From Nageia nagi (lineage: Eukaryota; Pinophyta), in assembly GCA_050084985.1 (NCBI GenBank), contig JBITNC010000001.1, forward strand, positions 109,306,001 through 109,370,000: a stretch of DNA of 64,000 bases. The letters are read 5' to 3'. The translations under genes and the position numbers were made by a program. Positions 12,604 to 24,599 of this stretch are shown here, piece after piece. Numbering within the stretch: the stretch's first letter is position 1; every line of letters begins with the position of its first letter. The notes beneath the pieces are model-generated. The model did not search any database. It was not told the origin of the DNA and saw nothing but the letters and a program-made list of their open reading frames with translations.

Positions 12604-14510
12604 TCAATCTATAAGGGCATCCTCATACTCATTTCCCTCACCACCACCTTGACCACTGGTCTCACCAACGTCCTGATCATGCTAAAATAATGGGCTATTG
12701 ATACTCCTCTCTCACCTAGAAGCCTTAATCTTTGAATATTCTAATCAATGATGAGATGAATTAGTAGCACTCCTACTAGGAGATGTTGTAACCCTACCTC
12801 TACTCAATCTTGCACTAACACCCCCTATATGTTGTTGGTTGTGTCCATTAGAAGAGCACTAATATCCAAAGGAACATAACCTAAAGGAGGTAACAAATAC
12901 TCTAAACTAGTATGGAAAGTAGGAATTCCTACAAACCATGTGTGAACCACCTCATAATAATATTCCCTTTACCTACATATGTCCCTGACAAAGTTAGAAG
13001 ACTATCTCTCCAAGCCAATCATGATACCCTTAACTCCTACATGCTTCTTCTATAAAGACTACACCATAGCTTGTTTTCTATCTCTCTCTACACTATACCT
13101 TAGCCTATCCTTATCTAAATGCAAGAGTTGCAAAAGATGATCAAGTAAAAAGTCATTACCCTTATGGGATTGGTCAAGTAATGATCATGAATACACAAGT
13201 AAGAAATTGAGCTCCTTGATCTCTCCTAGTAATGAGTCATGAATTTGAATCTCTAGAGCTAGTCTATTCTCTCAAGGAACTCCCTCACTACTACCAACAT
13301 CCTCAACTAGAACCTCTATCTTAAGTAGGTCCTCCATAGAATCCATCCTAATGTCATGGTTTCCCTCAACAACATGATCCTCCATGTGTTATCTCACCTA
13401 ATGGTCCTATTTGACCTCATCATCATCCTTCATCTTAGCCTATCACTAGAAAGTAAATACCTCTATAACCCTAATATCATCTACATAAATCTCATTTATA
13501 GTCTCATCAATCTTAAGATTATACCTTGTGTATACCAAGGGCTCAACACCCTCTATTGGAAGAGTGTCCTCATGCTAGTATCTAATAGGATTTATAGGAA
13601 TATCCTACACCATACCAAACTTCCATAAAATTCAATCAAATTAAAAGTACTCTAAAAACTTAGTCCATTAAACATGGAGAACCTTCACTTATCTACTACC
13701 TATTAACTCAATCTCTAGCTTGTCCCATATTAGATATAAATAATATGGGTGAAACCTAATATGGTTAGGAATGAGATGAATCAACATGTCATGATAGAAC
13801 CTAACATAATAATAAATCCCATCAGTGGGATAGATGTAGAAATCCTCCCTCCATCACATAATCCTCATACATAGGATGCTTTATATGAGAGGTAAAACTA
13901 GGAATAGGAAGTCTACAAGGATGTGCCATAAAAATATGTTCATATGCCCATTGCTATAGAGTAATATTAACCATCAATGAGGTCCTATTACCCTAAGAGT
14001 AAAATAATAATTTCATATAGCACTACACTAACAAAATGGGAGCCTAAGCAATGATGGTACCATGCTACATCATATATACAACTATGAGGAGTAGTGACCA
14101 AGGAAACCTACCATTTTTGGTATCAAGTAAGGGATAACACTAGATATACCCCATCAAAAATGAGAACCTGATGGCCCCCTATTGATCATCATACCAATAC
14201 TAAAGGTATCTAGTCCTGCCTAAGCTAATATCAGACATGATTGTATTGATCCATGATATGCTAAATTCTCTAACCCTAAATGGGAAATTTGTATAGATAG
14301 TAGATATCCTCCATGATAATCATCATATTTCCTATTGAGAGATGAAAAGTGGATGTGGTGGAATCCCATATCTTGACCAAAGTTGCTATGAGAGGGTAAT
14401 CCTAGTGAATGTGATCCATGTAGGGTCTAACATTGAAACTTACACTCTAAAGAAATATGTGTTCCATATAAGTAATAAAAATGTGACCCTCCTAGAAAAT
14501 CATAAGATAA
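12604..14510 (-). pseudogene. Antisense plant mobile domain (PMD) ORF, decayed
   Basis: Read on the minus strand, the N-terminal part shows LIATLVKIWDSTTSTFHLS (about 14400-14340) and then a segment around MEDIYYLYKFPIRV. These match the plant mobile domain (aminotransferase-like) start, whose usual form is a WRPETHTFHLP-type motif followed by a TLEDVxxLLGLP-type motif. Further on come WAYEHIFMAHPCRLPIP (about 13930) and an Arg/Lys-rich helical part (about 13150). The tail is Ser/Arg-rich, then Gly/Glu-rich (GQGGGEGNEYEDALID), and stops at 12604-12606. Several stops break it. PMD proteins occur as host genes and as passengers of transposons. Antisense placement downstream of gypsy pol suggests an extra ORF of a Tat-like element. 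The domain call is fairly firm; the ownership is inferred. Confidence 0.68.
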
Positions 14511-16514
14511 TGACCCCTAGGGTTGAACATAGCTTGAACCTAAAATGTAAAATTAACTAAGTTTAAAAAAAATTAAACTCTAATCCTAAATATTAGCAAA
14601 CCAAAGGGTGGGTCATTGAGTCATCGATATCCACTGGCTAAGCATCAATGATTCTAAAACCCCTCATCTTTGGCTAGTAATTATTATTGAAGCACCCAAA
14701 AAAGGGTAAAACACTTAAAATATAGACTAAAATGCAAAATCTAAATAGTTGGAAAAGGTCTAAACATGAAAATAATCATTCTTATGAATCCACATTTCTA
14801 AATTAGGCTTTAAAAATAATAAATTTTATAAAAAAATTAAAAAGAGGTTTTTAAAACCCTACTTCCTTTCTAATTGGTCACCTCTAAATACTTGGTCTCC
14901 TCCTTGGTGGCATACTAGCTCATGGGATGTAATAAACCAAGGAAATAGGTGGCTGATGGTAAATAGTGTGGTAGGTCAACTAGAGTTATGAAAATCATAA
15001 AAGATAAATGAGAAAATGATAGGTCACTTTATCTTTTTATATTGATCATGACTTGGCATGTCAATGATTTTACATCAGATGCTGATGATTTATATAAGAT
15101 TTTGATGATTGAAACCAAATGCTAATGACCCATAACATTGTAAAAATACTCAAAAATAAAAAAATTCAAAAAATGGGAGTGATGAATAAAATATTAAAGC
15201 CCCCCTTCTAGCTTGTAATCGAGACAAGCGATAAAATACATCAAAAAAAACAAGACCCCTATTTGTTAAAATAGTCTAAGTCACACGTTTAAAGAAAATT
15301 AAATTTCATGAATAGGTTAAAATTCAAAAAATCAAACATGATACAACCTTGTACATACAATCATCATGTACCCTAGCTAATAGGATGGAATCCAATAAAA
15401 CTAAATTAATTGTATATACAAAACCCATAATTTATCTCATACTAGCTTTAGAATACATTTGAAATGACATAGAGACTAGTCATGTACCTACCACAAACAA
15501 CACATAGCATCAAGATAGATACACACATCATTTTTGTATATACAATAATGGTTTACAAAATATGACCAAGTGTAAAAGTGACTAGAACATGATTTGATCA
15601 ATCAAATTTTACATTTTCATAAAGACTAGGTCAACTTTAAATATTAACCAAGCATCAACATAAGTTAAGGGGACTTAAATCAAAACCCCATCTTAAAAAA
15701 AGTCAAAATCATAACATAGTGACAATAACCAACACACAAAAAATATATAAAAAACTCAATACTTCCTTTTGGTTTAAGTTTAGCTTAGGTTTATAACAAA
15801 AAATACAAAAAGAATATTTAAACCCTATTTTTACAAAGGATTTTGGATAAAAAAATGTGCACCCTAGATCCCTTGTGATTTAACATTAATAAGACTACCA
15901 TCAAATGCCTCATACCCTAAAAAATTGAAAATGTGTTAAATAAAAAATAAAACAAGTCACTTACTTATTGATTTGACCAAGGTTAAGTATTTAAAAAAAC
16001 TAAAACCTAAGGATAGTTCCAAATTCAAAAAACAACCCTTCTTTTAATAGACAAAAGATATATGGGGTTTGATATAACTAAAGATATTATATGAACTTTT
16101 TTGTAAGATCATCACGTAACCTAACTACTAGGATGAAAAGTAGAATGATCAAAATAATTATATTTTTAGGGTAACTTCTTTATCACATTCTAGCTTTGAC
16201 ATATGTTCGACAACATAGAGACTTGTCATGTACCTACCATAAATAATACATAGAATAGTGATATCAACAATGTTATGCATTGATAATATAACCATATTAC
16301 TTTAAAAATGCATCAAATGTAAAATATTAGAAAATAAATTTAATCATAATTCAATAAATTGAATTTGACTTATTCATAAGGAATAGGTTAATCCAAAACA
16401 TTGATGAAAGTAAAAAATACAAGTTAAGAAACTTGAAAGAACACACCTTTAAAAAGGTAAGTTTTTGAATTATCCCCTACTTATAATTATTAGATAATTC
16501 AAAAATGGGAAAAA
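14511..16514. other. AT-rich tail with diverged internal repeats
   Basis: No coding signal was seen. Two blocks of about 340 bp (near 15338-15675 and 16085-16435) are related: both hold CATAGAGACT-GTCATGTACCTACCA-type sequence (15468 and 16214), about 746 bp apart. A shorter motif, AAAAA-ACCC-CTTC-AATAG, recurs near 15237, 16025 and 16521. Such repeats are common in the 3' untranslated part of Tat-like elements, which would fit a tail of element P. Confidence 0.45.
15338..16435 (+). repeat. Diverged direct repeat, spacing about 746 bp
   Basis: Block 1 (about 15338-15675) and block 2 (about 16085-16435) align by eye. Both contain TCATCA-GTA-CCTA-CTA, then ATAGAGACT-GTCATGTACC, then a related end with ACATAAGTTAAG versus AATACAAGTTAAG. 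Differences are many and include indels, so the duplication is old. Confidence 0.6.
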
Positions 16515-17560
16515 TGTAGACATCAAAAAATGACCCTTCTTTCAATAGATGAAGGAATATGAAAATATTAAAGTAAAATTAAAAATTTTAATATAGTATT
16601 CCAAACACCAACATTTGACTACAATTATTAGCAACTTAGGTGAAACATCGATGTTAGATACCTAGACCCTAGAAACTTTGTAATTAGTAAAAGGAAAATA
16701 AAATGGAAACTATTGAAGTATTTTAGGAAGAAAGCAAGGGATAATGAATGGCTCATCATCCATCTCATGCATCCCAAATTCAGATCATAGCCAAGAAAAA
16801 GCTAGATAGGATTTTCTATATTGATATTCATCTCAAAATTGGAAACTTTGATTATTTTTGAAATGTATAAATAAAGCCTTCTACAATAAAGCAAGGGGCT
16901 CAATTTGAATGCAAAGTTACTCTATTGAAACACATTCAAGTTTTACTATGTTAACTACATTAGTATTTCAAGTACTTACATGCTTTGTTTATATTCAATT
17001 TTATGCTTATTTCATGATATGGACATGATGTATATTTGATGATTTTTATGTTCACATGTGTTTAAGGTCCATAGATGCAGATAAATTGAACTAATAAGAG
17101 AAAGTCTTAAGAAATTAAAGAGAACAAAGAGATTCAAATTCTTTATAGGTTTTAGAAGATAGTTTTTAATGCTTATAGACACTAAAAGTAGGCGTACAAA
17201 GGCCTAAACATTATTTTGTAAAAAAACCCTTTTGTAAGGAAACAAATCAATATAGATTTATCATTTGTATCATTGAGGTGTACTCAAGACCAATAAAGAA
17301 AAATATTGGTTATAACATATATTGTCTTGTTTTCTAATAGGGTTACTTTTTGAGTATGATAGAAATAATTAAATTTTAGATAATTTTCACCAATTAAACC
17401 CAACAACATCTCCAAGAACACAATGACATCATTGGATTATGACCTCTTTTTTCTTGAAAGGTTAGTATTTGAGGATGAATAAATGGATATTTTTGTGAAA
17501 AAAATCATATATAAAACTTTTTCAAATGCATAATGTTAATTGGATTATGTTCTCCTTTAC
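16515..17560. other. Possible old LTR-like sequence
   Basis: A purine-rich AAAAATGGGAAAAA (16501-16514) is followed by TGTAGACA, resembling a PPT and LTR start on +. A TATAAATA box lies at 16866-16873 with AATAAAGC-type sequence after it. No end or partner LTR was identified. Since the sequence after TGTAGACA resembles repeats upstream (near 16025), the LTR reading is weak. No ORF of note was found. Confidence 0.3.
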
Positions 17561-17599
17561 CTTCAATTATGGGCGAAAAATTTACATGCACCTTTTCCA

Positions 17600-18660
17600 T
17601 ACTTTGTAATGATAATATAAGGACCTATCTAGTTAGGTTCAAACTTACCTTTCTTTCCATTTTCCAAAGTTTTAGTGTTAGCAAGGTTTTCTTTTAGGAA
17701 TAGTTTACCAAAATTGAACTCTTTAGGCTTGATAATTTTGCTATAGGCATTTTTTACTTTAGAATGATATACATGAAGTTGTTCTAGAGAATTATCCCAT
17801 TTTTCATTTAGGACCTCTAGTTGGGCTAATCTATATTTTCTTCTATCTTGATCAAAAATGATACCATCTAATGAGACACAAAGTGATGTGATCTCTACCT
17901 CTAGTGAAACTACATATTTGATAGCATACATTAGAGAGAAAGATGTTCCCTCTATAGAAGTTATTATAATTGTTCTATAAGCCCATAAAGTATAAGAGAG
18001 TTTTTCATGCCAATCATTATCATTTTTTGTTATATTTTTAGATAAGATACTCTTAATTATCTTATTGGATGCTTTAGCTTGACCATTACCTTATGGATAA
18101 TATGGTGTAGAGAATTTTCTTTCAATATGATATTTATCACAAAATTCTCTTATATCATTACCTTTAAAACTTTTAGCATTATCCATGAATAATTTATAAG
18201 GCACACCATATTTAGAAATTATTAATTCAATAATAAATTCAACAATCTTACCTCCTTTTGTAGACTTCATGGGTATAGCCTCCACCCATTTTTTGAAGTT
18301 TCCTATAGCTATAATGATAAACTTATTATTATTTCTTTAAATAGGGATAACTTTACTAATAAAATGAAGTGCCCTAATAGAAAAGGGCCTAGGGGATACA
18401 ATAGAATGTAAACCATGAGAAGGAGAAGGCTAAATCTTGGCATTCTTTTGATATTGGTCATATTTCTTTATATACAATTCATAATCTTTAAGTATAATAG
18501 GATAATAATAACCAAATCTAAGAAACCTTTGATACAAACATTTAGCACTAAAGTGTTCACCACATTCACCATCATGAGTTTGATGAAGGGTCATTCCTAC
18601 TTCATGTCTCATTAAACATCTAAAAAGAGCACTATCAAAAGACCTTTTATACAACAAATT
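17600..18660 (-). pseudogene. Integrase pseudogene of element A
   Basis: Piece 18657-18430 holds the zinc domain (LHQTHDGECGEHFSA, then CLYQRFLRFGYYYP, ending KKYDQYQ, where both Cys of the CxxC pair are Tyr). Piece 18285-18091 holds the core second-Asp region (YGVPYKLFMDNAKSFKG; the Asp is present, the usual Thr before it is Met). Piece 17931-17629 is the C-terminal part with the typical VSLEVEITSL, then RRKYRLAQLE, then KKGKFEPN. The pieces are broken apart by stops and frameshifts. Cys-to-Tyr changes fit G-to-A transitions. Confidence 0.85.
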
Positions 18661-18747
18661 ACCAATGATTTTATATTTGGTAGCTAAATTTTTAATTCTA
18701 ATTCTAGCATTATGATCAAAGGCAATAGGAATAACACTATATTTAAG

Positions 18748-19880
18748 CTAATTGAAAATATTGTAATACCATTCACACACATTGATACAAGTAGCTATAT
18801 AACAATAATCTTTAATAAAATATTCAACAACATAATGATGATATGGATTACCTATAATTTTTATTGTAATAATAGTTTCATAATCTTCTATTTTAATGAG
18901 ATCAATGGAAGTGATACTAGCCATAGCATCAGCATACCTATTGTTGTATCTTGGAATGTTGTGAATTTCATATGCACTGAAGTAAATGAGAACATTTTCC
19001 ACCATTTCTTTATATGGTTGCACTTTGGGATCTTTGATGTTGTATATTTTTGACACTTGCTTCATGATTAGTTCAGAATCACCATTATCCTTTTTACTTT
19101 TGGAAGAATTTTAGCCTTTAGACCTAAAATTAGAGCCTCATATTCTATCATGTTAGTGCAATCAAAACTTAAATGATAAGACATAGGGATAACATCACCA
19201 TGAGGATTCATTGAGATAATATCTACCTCTACTCCATGAATACACTTTGAACCATAAAATAATATATTCCATTTTTTATTTTCCATAAAACCAATAAAAA
19301 CTTGTAGGTACTTAGGCTCAAGAATAGAGTGACAATGTAGGACTATTGTGATGATGCTAGGATTATGATTGTTCTAGCTATCCACTTTATCTGGGAACTC
19401 TTCTTATGTTTGTGATACTTTGTTTTATGAATGATTGATAATGAAATTAGTTATGTCCTATCAATTTATCAATTTATAAGTGATAAATACCAAATCAAAC
19501 TCTTGAAGTAATATTACCCATTTTCCAATTCTTCTAGAAGATTTGGACATGAAATATATGAGAGGATCAACCTAAGCAATGACATATGCTATATTTCCAA
19601 ATATGTAATATCTTAATTTTTTATTTAAGAACATTATAGTAAAACACATATTTTCTATTGGAGTGTACCTTATCTCATAATCAAGTAAAGTTTTACTAAT
19701 ATAATAGATTTTTCTTTCCTTGTTATTATCATCCTTTTGAGCTAACATTGCCCCTAATACACTTAATGTTGATGAAACATAAAGTAACAAACACTTATTT
19801 GAATCATAGGGGGCTAAAACTAGAGTGTTAGTAAGATATGTTTTGATGCTATCCAAAGCTTTTTTGACACTTTTCATCCT
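18748..19880 (-). pseudogene. Dual RNase H pseudogene of element A
   Basis: Piece 19877-19572 is the RT-linked RNase H (LLLYVSSTLSVLGAMLAQ, then YYISKTLLDYEIRYTPIE). Pieces 19286-19068 and 19065-18748 are a second RNase H: it starts MENKKWNILFYGSK, where the catalytic Asp of the FDGSK motif has become Tyr, and ends with the NRYADAMAS motif. Two consecutive RNase H domains mark the Tat lineage. The host's own RNase H is not implied. Confidence 0.83.
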
Positions 19881-19889
19881 AAATGAATT

Positions 19890-20795
19890 TCTACCCTTTG
19901 TTCAATAAATGAGAAAATGGAGAAGTCATATTTGCTAATTAAACAATGGACCTTATGATAGCTTGAATTTTTCCTTGAATACTTCTCAATTATTTCAAAT
20001 TCTTAGGAAGAGGAAATTCAATAATGGTTGAAACTTTCACTTCTATTCCTCTTCTTGAAATAAAAAAACCAAACAATTTGCCAAATGAGATTGCAAATGC
20101 ACACTTTTGAGGCTTCAACTTCAACTTTTATTCTCTCATTCTTTGGAAAATTCTTATTAAATATGAAATATGATCATCTTTGGATATGGAATTTGATAGA
20201 ATATCATCAAAATACACCTAAACATTGTCATGGATCATATCATGGAACATACTTACCATGGCTCTTTGATAAGTTACATCTACATTCTTTAGACCAAAAG
20301 GCATGACCACAACAAAATGTGCACCAAGAAGTATAAAAAGTTATATTATATTGACTATCCTTGTTCATCCTTATCTAATTATATCTAGAGAAACCATCCA
20401 TGAAAAGAAAAATATCATGACCTACTATTGAATCTACAATCATATCAATGTTAGGAAAAGGAAAGGCATCTTTAGGATATGCCTTATTGATATCCATAAA
20501 ATCTATACAACATCTTATTTCATCATTAGGCTTAGCTATAGGCACAATGTTAAAAATCCATTGGGAATAATCAATAGAAATAATGAAATCAATAACAAGA
20601 TATTTTTTTATTTACTTTATAATTGGAAGAGCTACCCTAGGATGCATTTTTATAGGCTTTTGATGGACTAGTTTTATAGTTTCATTGACAAATAGATTAT
20701 GAGTGATGAAATTAGGATCACAACTAGGCATATGAGAATAATACCAAAAAAAATATGCCATATAACTCTTTTAATAGTAAGCAATATTTCCTTTC
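19890..20795 (-). pseudogene. Reverse transcriptase pseudogene of element A
   Basis: On the minus strand the catalytic box reads YFDD at 20214-20203, in VYFDDILSNS. It is preceded by VVMPFGLKNV (about 20310), the conserved substrate-binding strand. The upstream palm parts are present around 20400-20560 but split by stops. The linker from the protease enters at about 20800. Confidence 0.75.
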
Positions 20796-21560
20796 TCATT
20801 CTTCCAAGGTTAACCAAAATCTTATTTTGATAAACTTTGGGTTCTCTTGGGTACTAATGTTTACTTCTATTATTTCGTTAGTAGGATAAGATATTTCATC
20901 ACTAAGTTCTGGAGGCATAGCCAATTCCCCCATTTTTACATCCAAAATCAACTCTAAGATACAAAAATAATGAAACAACAACACTAGGATCCTAGCAACA
21001 TCACTCCATTAAGGAAAATTGATGACTGATAATAAAAGACTAACTACCTAGACTTAGGACTAATATAACAAAAAATGAACAAAAAGTACAAATAAGGGTA
21101 AGGATCTAACTTGAAATATATACATAATTTGTGCATACCTCCTTACCAAAATAATCTTGATATTATATGAACCAAGTTGTGAGCCTTCTTTCATTAGATT
21201 TAGGAAACTTACTCCATACCACCATCTTTTCAAGAATAGCATCATCATTCTAAAAAATGTCTACTCAAACCAAAGTAGTAGGAGGTAAGAATGGATCTAC
21301 ATAACAACCTTGTAACTCTTTCATAGGACCATGCATCATGCTACATTGCAACTACTCATGAAAATATCTTTGGATAGCCTTGATCATTTCTATCAACATA
21401 TTGGATGAATGGAGTTAAGGATGAGCTAGTAGTAGACTCATCAAATCTAACATCAATTGTTCTCTTGTGTTGACCTTCATTTGGAATAGGATCTATGATA
21501 CCCTTCTTATTTTTACCTAATCCTTTTCCTCTATACTGATATTTATACATATATCAGTTA
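20796..21560 (-). pseudogene. G-patch and pol linker of element A
   Basis: Piece 21550-21356 reads YQYRGKGLGKNKKGIIDPI, a G-patch-like motif (G-x-G-LGK) seen between protease and RT in plant Tat-like gypsy pol. Piece 20984-20796 reads MPPELSDEISYPTNEIIEVN, the acidic linker that precedes the RT. Both have clear counterparts in element B (42890-43000 and 43510-43600). Stops separate them. Confidence 0.7.
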
Positions 21561-21899
21561 GCAAAAGAAAAATTGATGCTACTAAAATGCATACTTACCT
21601 AAATTGATAAAACTTACAAGGCAAAAGTTGCATATTCATTTTTTGATGCACATTTTTATTCATATTCTTTATAAAGAATATTTATATCCTCAATGAGATT
21701 ATCATCCTTCATATTAACATAGAAATGGTGCTTAAATTTATCTTTATTTGGGTGGTAGCACTACATTTTTAGTATGGGAAGATATCGTCCAAGCTCCTTG
21801 AAGTTATACCAAATATCAAACTTTGAGATTTTATATGCTCCAAGACTTGTTTCTTATGGATTGACATCATAAATAGGTGTTGGTGCATCCTCCTCAATT

Positions 21900-22520
21900 T
21901 GAACCAAATTATGAGGAATCTAAAATCTCTCAACTACCTGACATACATTTGTAGAATTTTCTTTTGGATGAATAGTAACACTCTTTCCTTTGTACATAAA
22001 TTTAATTGATTCATGAAATGTGGAACTAAAAACCCTAATCTTATGAATCGATGGTCTACCAAGAAAAAGTTATATGGCAATTTCACTTGAAAAATATAAA
22101 CTTTTTAATGAATAATTTTACCAGCTACGTAAATAGGCATATATACATATCCAATGCATTCATTTTTAGTATTATCAAACCCTTTTATGTTAATAATGGT
22201 TCTTTTTAGTTTTGCATAAATAGAAAAAAATAGTTTTGCAATAATTCAATTGAACAAACATTTACATTAGAAATAGTATCAATCAATATTTTTTGAACAT
22301 GAATATCATCAATATTAACATGCATAGATAGTCCTAAATTCTTTTTAATAACATCTTCACCAGGAAATTCACTCTCTTATAAGTAGAGGATGTTACAAAC
22401 TAAATTAGTATCAATATTAGCTACCAATTCCACAAATTTAACAACAAGAATATCCACATCAACTTTAATTTTCTTAAGCACATCAAATAAAGTATTTCTA
22501 TGATCAATTGATAATTAAAA
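21900..22520 (-). pseudogene. Aspartic protease pseudogene of element A
   Basis: The minus strand near 22330-22250 reads LSMHVNIDDIHVQKILIDT followed by ISNVNV. The catalytic Asp is kept, but the Gly of the D-[ST]-G triad is gone. Downstream pieces (22200-21950) carry a basic, hydrophobic second half. It is equivalent to the protease of element B at 42060-42120. Confidence 0.65.
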
Positions 22521-22559
22521 AAGTTTAAAAATACCTATCTTAGCATTATTTACCTTCAG

Positions 22560-23767
22560 TTGCTCAAGGAGTTATTGTGTACAAGAATTACGAAGGATCA
22601 CTATTCATTATGTTATGGTTGGGTTAACACTCCCTTTAGTCCTTCCTCTACTAGTGGCACTATATAGTTCTTGATTAAAGATGGCATTTTTCATGAGGGT
22701 TTTGGCTTATTCAAAGTCAATTGAATGGGCCTTATATTATATATTTCCATCATCCAATAATTTTCATAGTTGTTTCCTTAGGATCATGCATGCATTCATC
22801 TTGTGACCTTTAACCTTATGATATTCATAAAATTTGCTTTATTTTACCAACTAGATTTATCATCATGAGGACCTAGTTCTTGCTTTGGATTAGGCTTGAT
22901 TAGTCCCTTTTATAAAAAATCCTTGAACATGATGGTAAGAGTTAAAGGAAACCTAGTATTCTTTCTAAAAAATATCTTTGCTTGACTCTTTTGTTACCTT
23001 TTAGATGGGATTTCATCTATTGTATGGACCTCTTTATCTTTCTTTTTTGTTATGTATATCCCTTTTTTTCCTTAGTAGCATTATCATATTTCAATTCACC
23101 CATATAAAATAATCACTTCTCTTTTTGGGTAAGCCTATGCAAAAGTTTTGTAAATGGTAGTGTTATTTAATCCAAAACTATGAACTTCAATTTAGGATGG
23201 ATATTGTGGATAAATATGGATGTGAAATGAGACTCAGATAAGGGTTCAAGAATCTTGTTCTATATTTTTTAGAATATTTATATAAATTTATCAAATTTCT
23301 TATTTGAACCTAGGATAGTACTAATTAAACATGACACTATCAGTTTTTTAGGATCATGATAAGTTATACATAGCAATTAATGGATTTAGTAGGTAAAGAG
23401 AACTACCAATTGAGTTCATCACCTTTGAATGTAGTAGGGAAGTACTTATCCATAAAATTATCATTCACCCAAAATTTTAATTTGAATTTAATCTTGAAAG
23501 CTTTGATATGATCCATAGGATCTCCCTCACCATTATATGTATGAAATAAGACTCCACTTGTATATTTGGTATCCTAGTATTACAAATTTCATCACATAGA
23601 GAATTTGAATCCCTAGACATAAGTATAGTAGCTCCAATAGATTTATTGTTACCTCAAATATTATAGGATTTACTTATTTATTCATTTCCATATAGCATTT
23701 TCTTTATATTATCTTTAGTTGCCTCATTAAAGCTATTGACCATGGTGAGAAACTTAGCTGGTTCCAT
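22560..23767 (-). pseudogene. gag pseudogene of element A
   Basis: Gag starts at ATG 23767-23765 (MEPAKFLTMVNSFNEATK), about 100 bp after the PBS. The same start in element B reads as a variant of this peptide. The end near 22680-22600 holds NAIFNQELYSATSRGRTKGS, the tail before the protease, again shared with B. The middle, with the gag capsid domain, is broken by many stops. Confidence 0.72.
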
Positions 23768-23858
23768 TTCTAAAATACTTGAAAGGAAATTTAGTCTTAT
23801 TCAAAATCCTAGGGTTTTAGTTCAACTAGTGAAGGATAATGTGATGCATCAAAAAGAA

Positions 23859-23871
23859 GTTGGGTTCACTA
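23859..23871 (-). promoter_or_regulatory. Primer binding site of element A
   Basis: On the minus strand, 2 bases after the LTR end, the sequence is TAGTGAACCCAAC. It is one change from the TGGTGAACCC seen in element H, and B (40501) has the same start. This places A, B, E and H in one PBS class. The tRNA was not assigned. Confidence 0.7.
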
Positions 23872-23873
23872 AT

Positions 23874-24538
23874 TGTTATAACTTAAATTATAATAATTAG
23901 GGTTATTTAGAAAATATATAATTTAACCAATTAATCATGAAGTAATAGAAAATCAATGACATTAAAGATGATAATTATGTAATTGACCTTGATTTAACAA
24001 AATTTGATTTACAAAAGATATAAACCTATACTTTACCTATGATGATGATTAAAGGTGATATCCTTTCTCAACCTACCATAGATGCTAGGAAGCTAGTGAT
24101 GCCACTTGGTTACCATTCCATAATACCTTATGCTTTCTCTAGATGTCATAATCTAACCTATGATGCATGGAGTATCACATGCAAGGATTAAATATTTTAG
24201 GAATGTAGAGATGAGAGTATAATAAATTCCATAACTGATAGGTGGCATTAAGAAATATTGGTCAAGAATGACAAAAGCATATTACCACCAATCAAAGATT
24301 TAAGATTATGTCATATCATTTCATATATATGATCATACATAACCCCTCCACCTTTATAGGTAACAGGTCTAGTGCTAAGGATCCTCCTTAGGCTTATTGT
24401 GATGTCGATTTGACATGTTATCATAAAACATAAAGGTATATGAGTGTGCACATTGATAAGAGCATTTATTTAATAAATTAATTTGAATACCTAAAATGGT
24501 ATAATAAGTAAATTAATATTCCTTTTTAGGTATTAATA
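23874..24538 (-). repeat. 5' LTR of element A
   Basis: On the minus strand it starts TATTAATACCTAAAAAGG and ends AGTTATAACA. It aligns by eye along its length with the + strand LTR of element B (39777-40498) and with the lone LTR at 36626-37332. All three hold AATAAGCCTAAGG-GGATCC-TAGCAC and AAAGGTGGAGG. The first dinucleotide is TA in place of TG, by transition. Confidence 0.82.
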
Positions 24539-24599
24539 AAAACATTCTTGTTCATATGGTTTCTCCTTAAATAATATAGATTGATTATCCTTTAGAGTA

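Larger units (their letters stand above)
17560..24538 (-). mobile_element. Degenerate Ty3/gypsy element 'A' (Tat-like, minus strand)
   Basis: On the minus strand the order is LTR (24538-23874), PBS, gag, protease, G-patch linker, RT, RNase H, second RNase H and integrase, ending near 17560. The internal part is similar in sequence and order to element B at 39.8-45.9 kb on +, so both belong to one family. Every domain is broken by stops or frameshifts. No 3' LTR was found beyond the integrase end, so this end was lost or has decayed past recognition. Confidence 0.87.

Noticed and set aside
13356-13628. 90-aa + strand ORF
   Set aside because: Opposite strand of the PMD pseudogene, which has the domain match.
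14342-14560. 72-aa + strand ORF
   Set aside because: Opposite strand of the PMD N-terminal region, which explains the sequence better.
221-16515. LTR pair of element P from TGTAGACA at 221 and 16515
   Set aside because: Only about 14 bases agree; the next 100 bases differ, and 16515 is better explained as part of a local repeat.
20085-20306. 73-aa + strand ORF
   Set aside because: Shadow of the minus-strand RT of element A.
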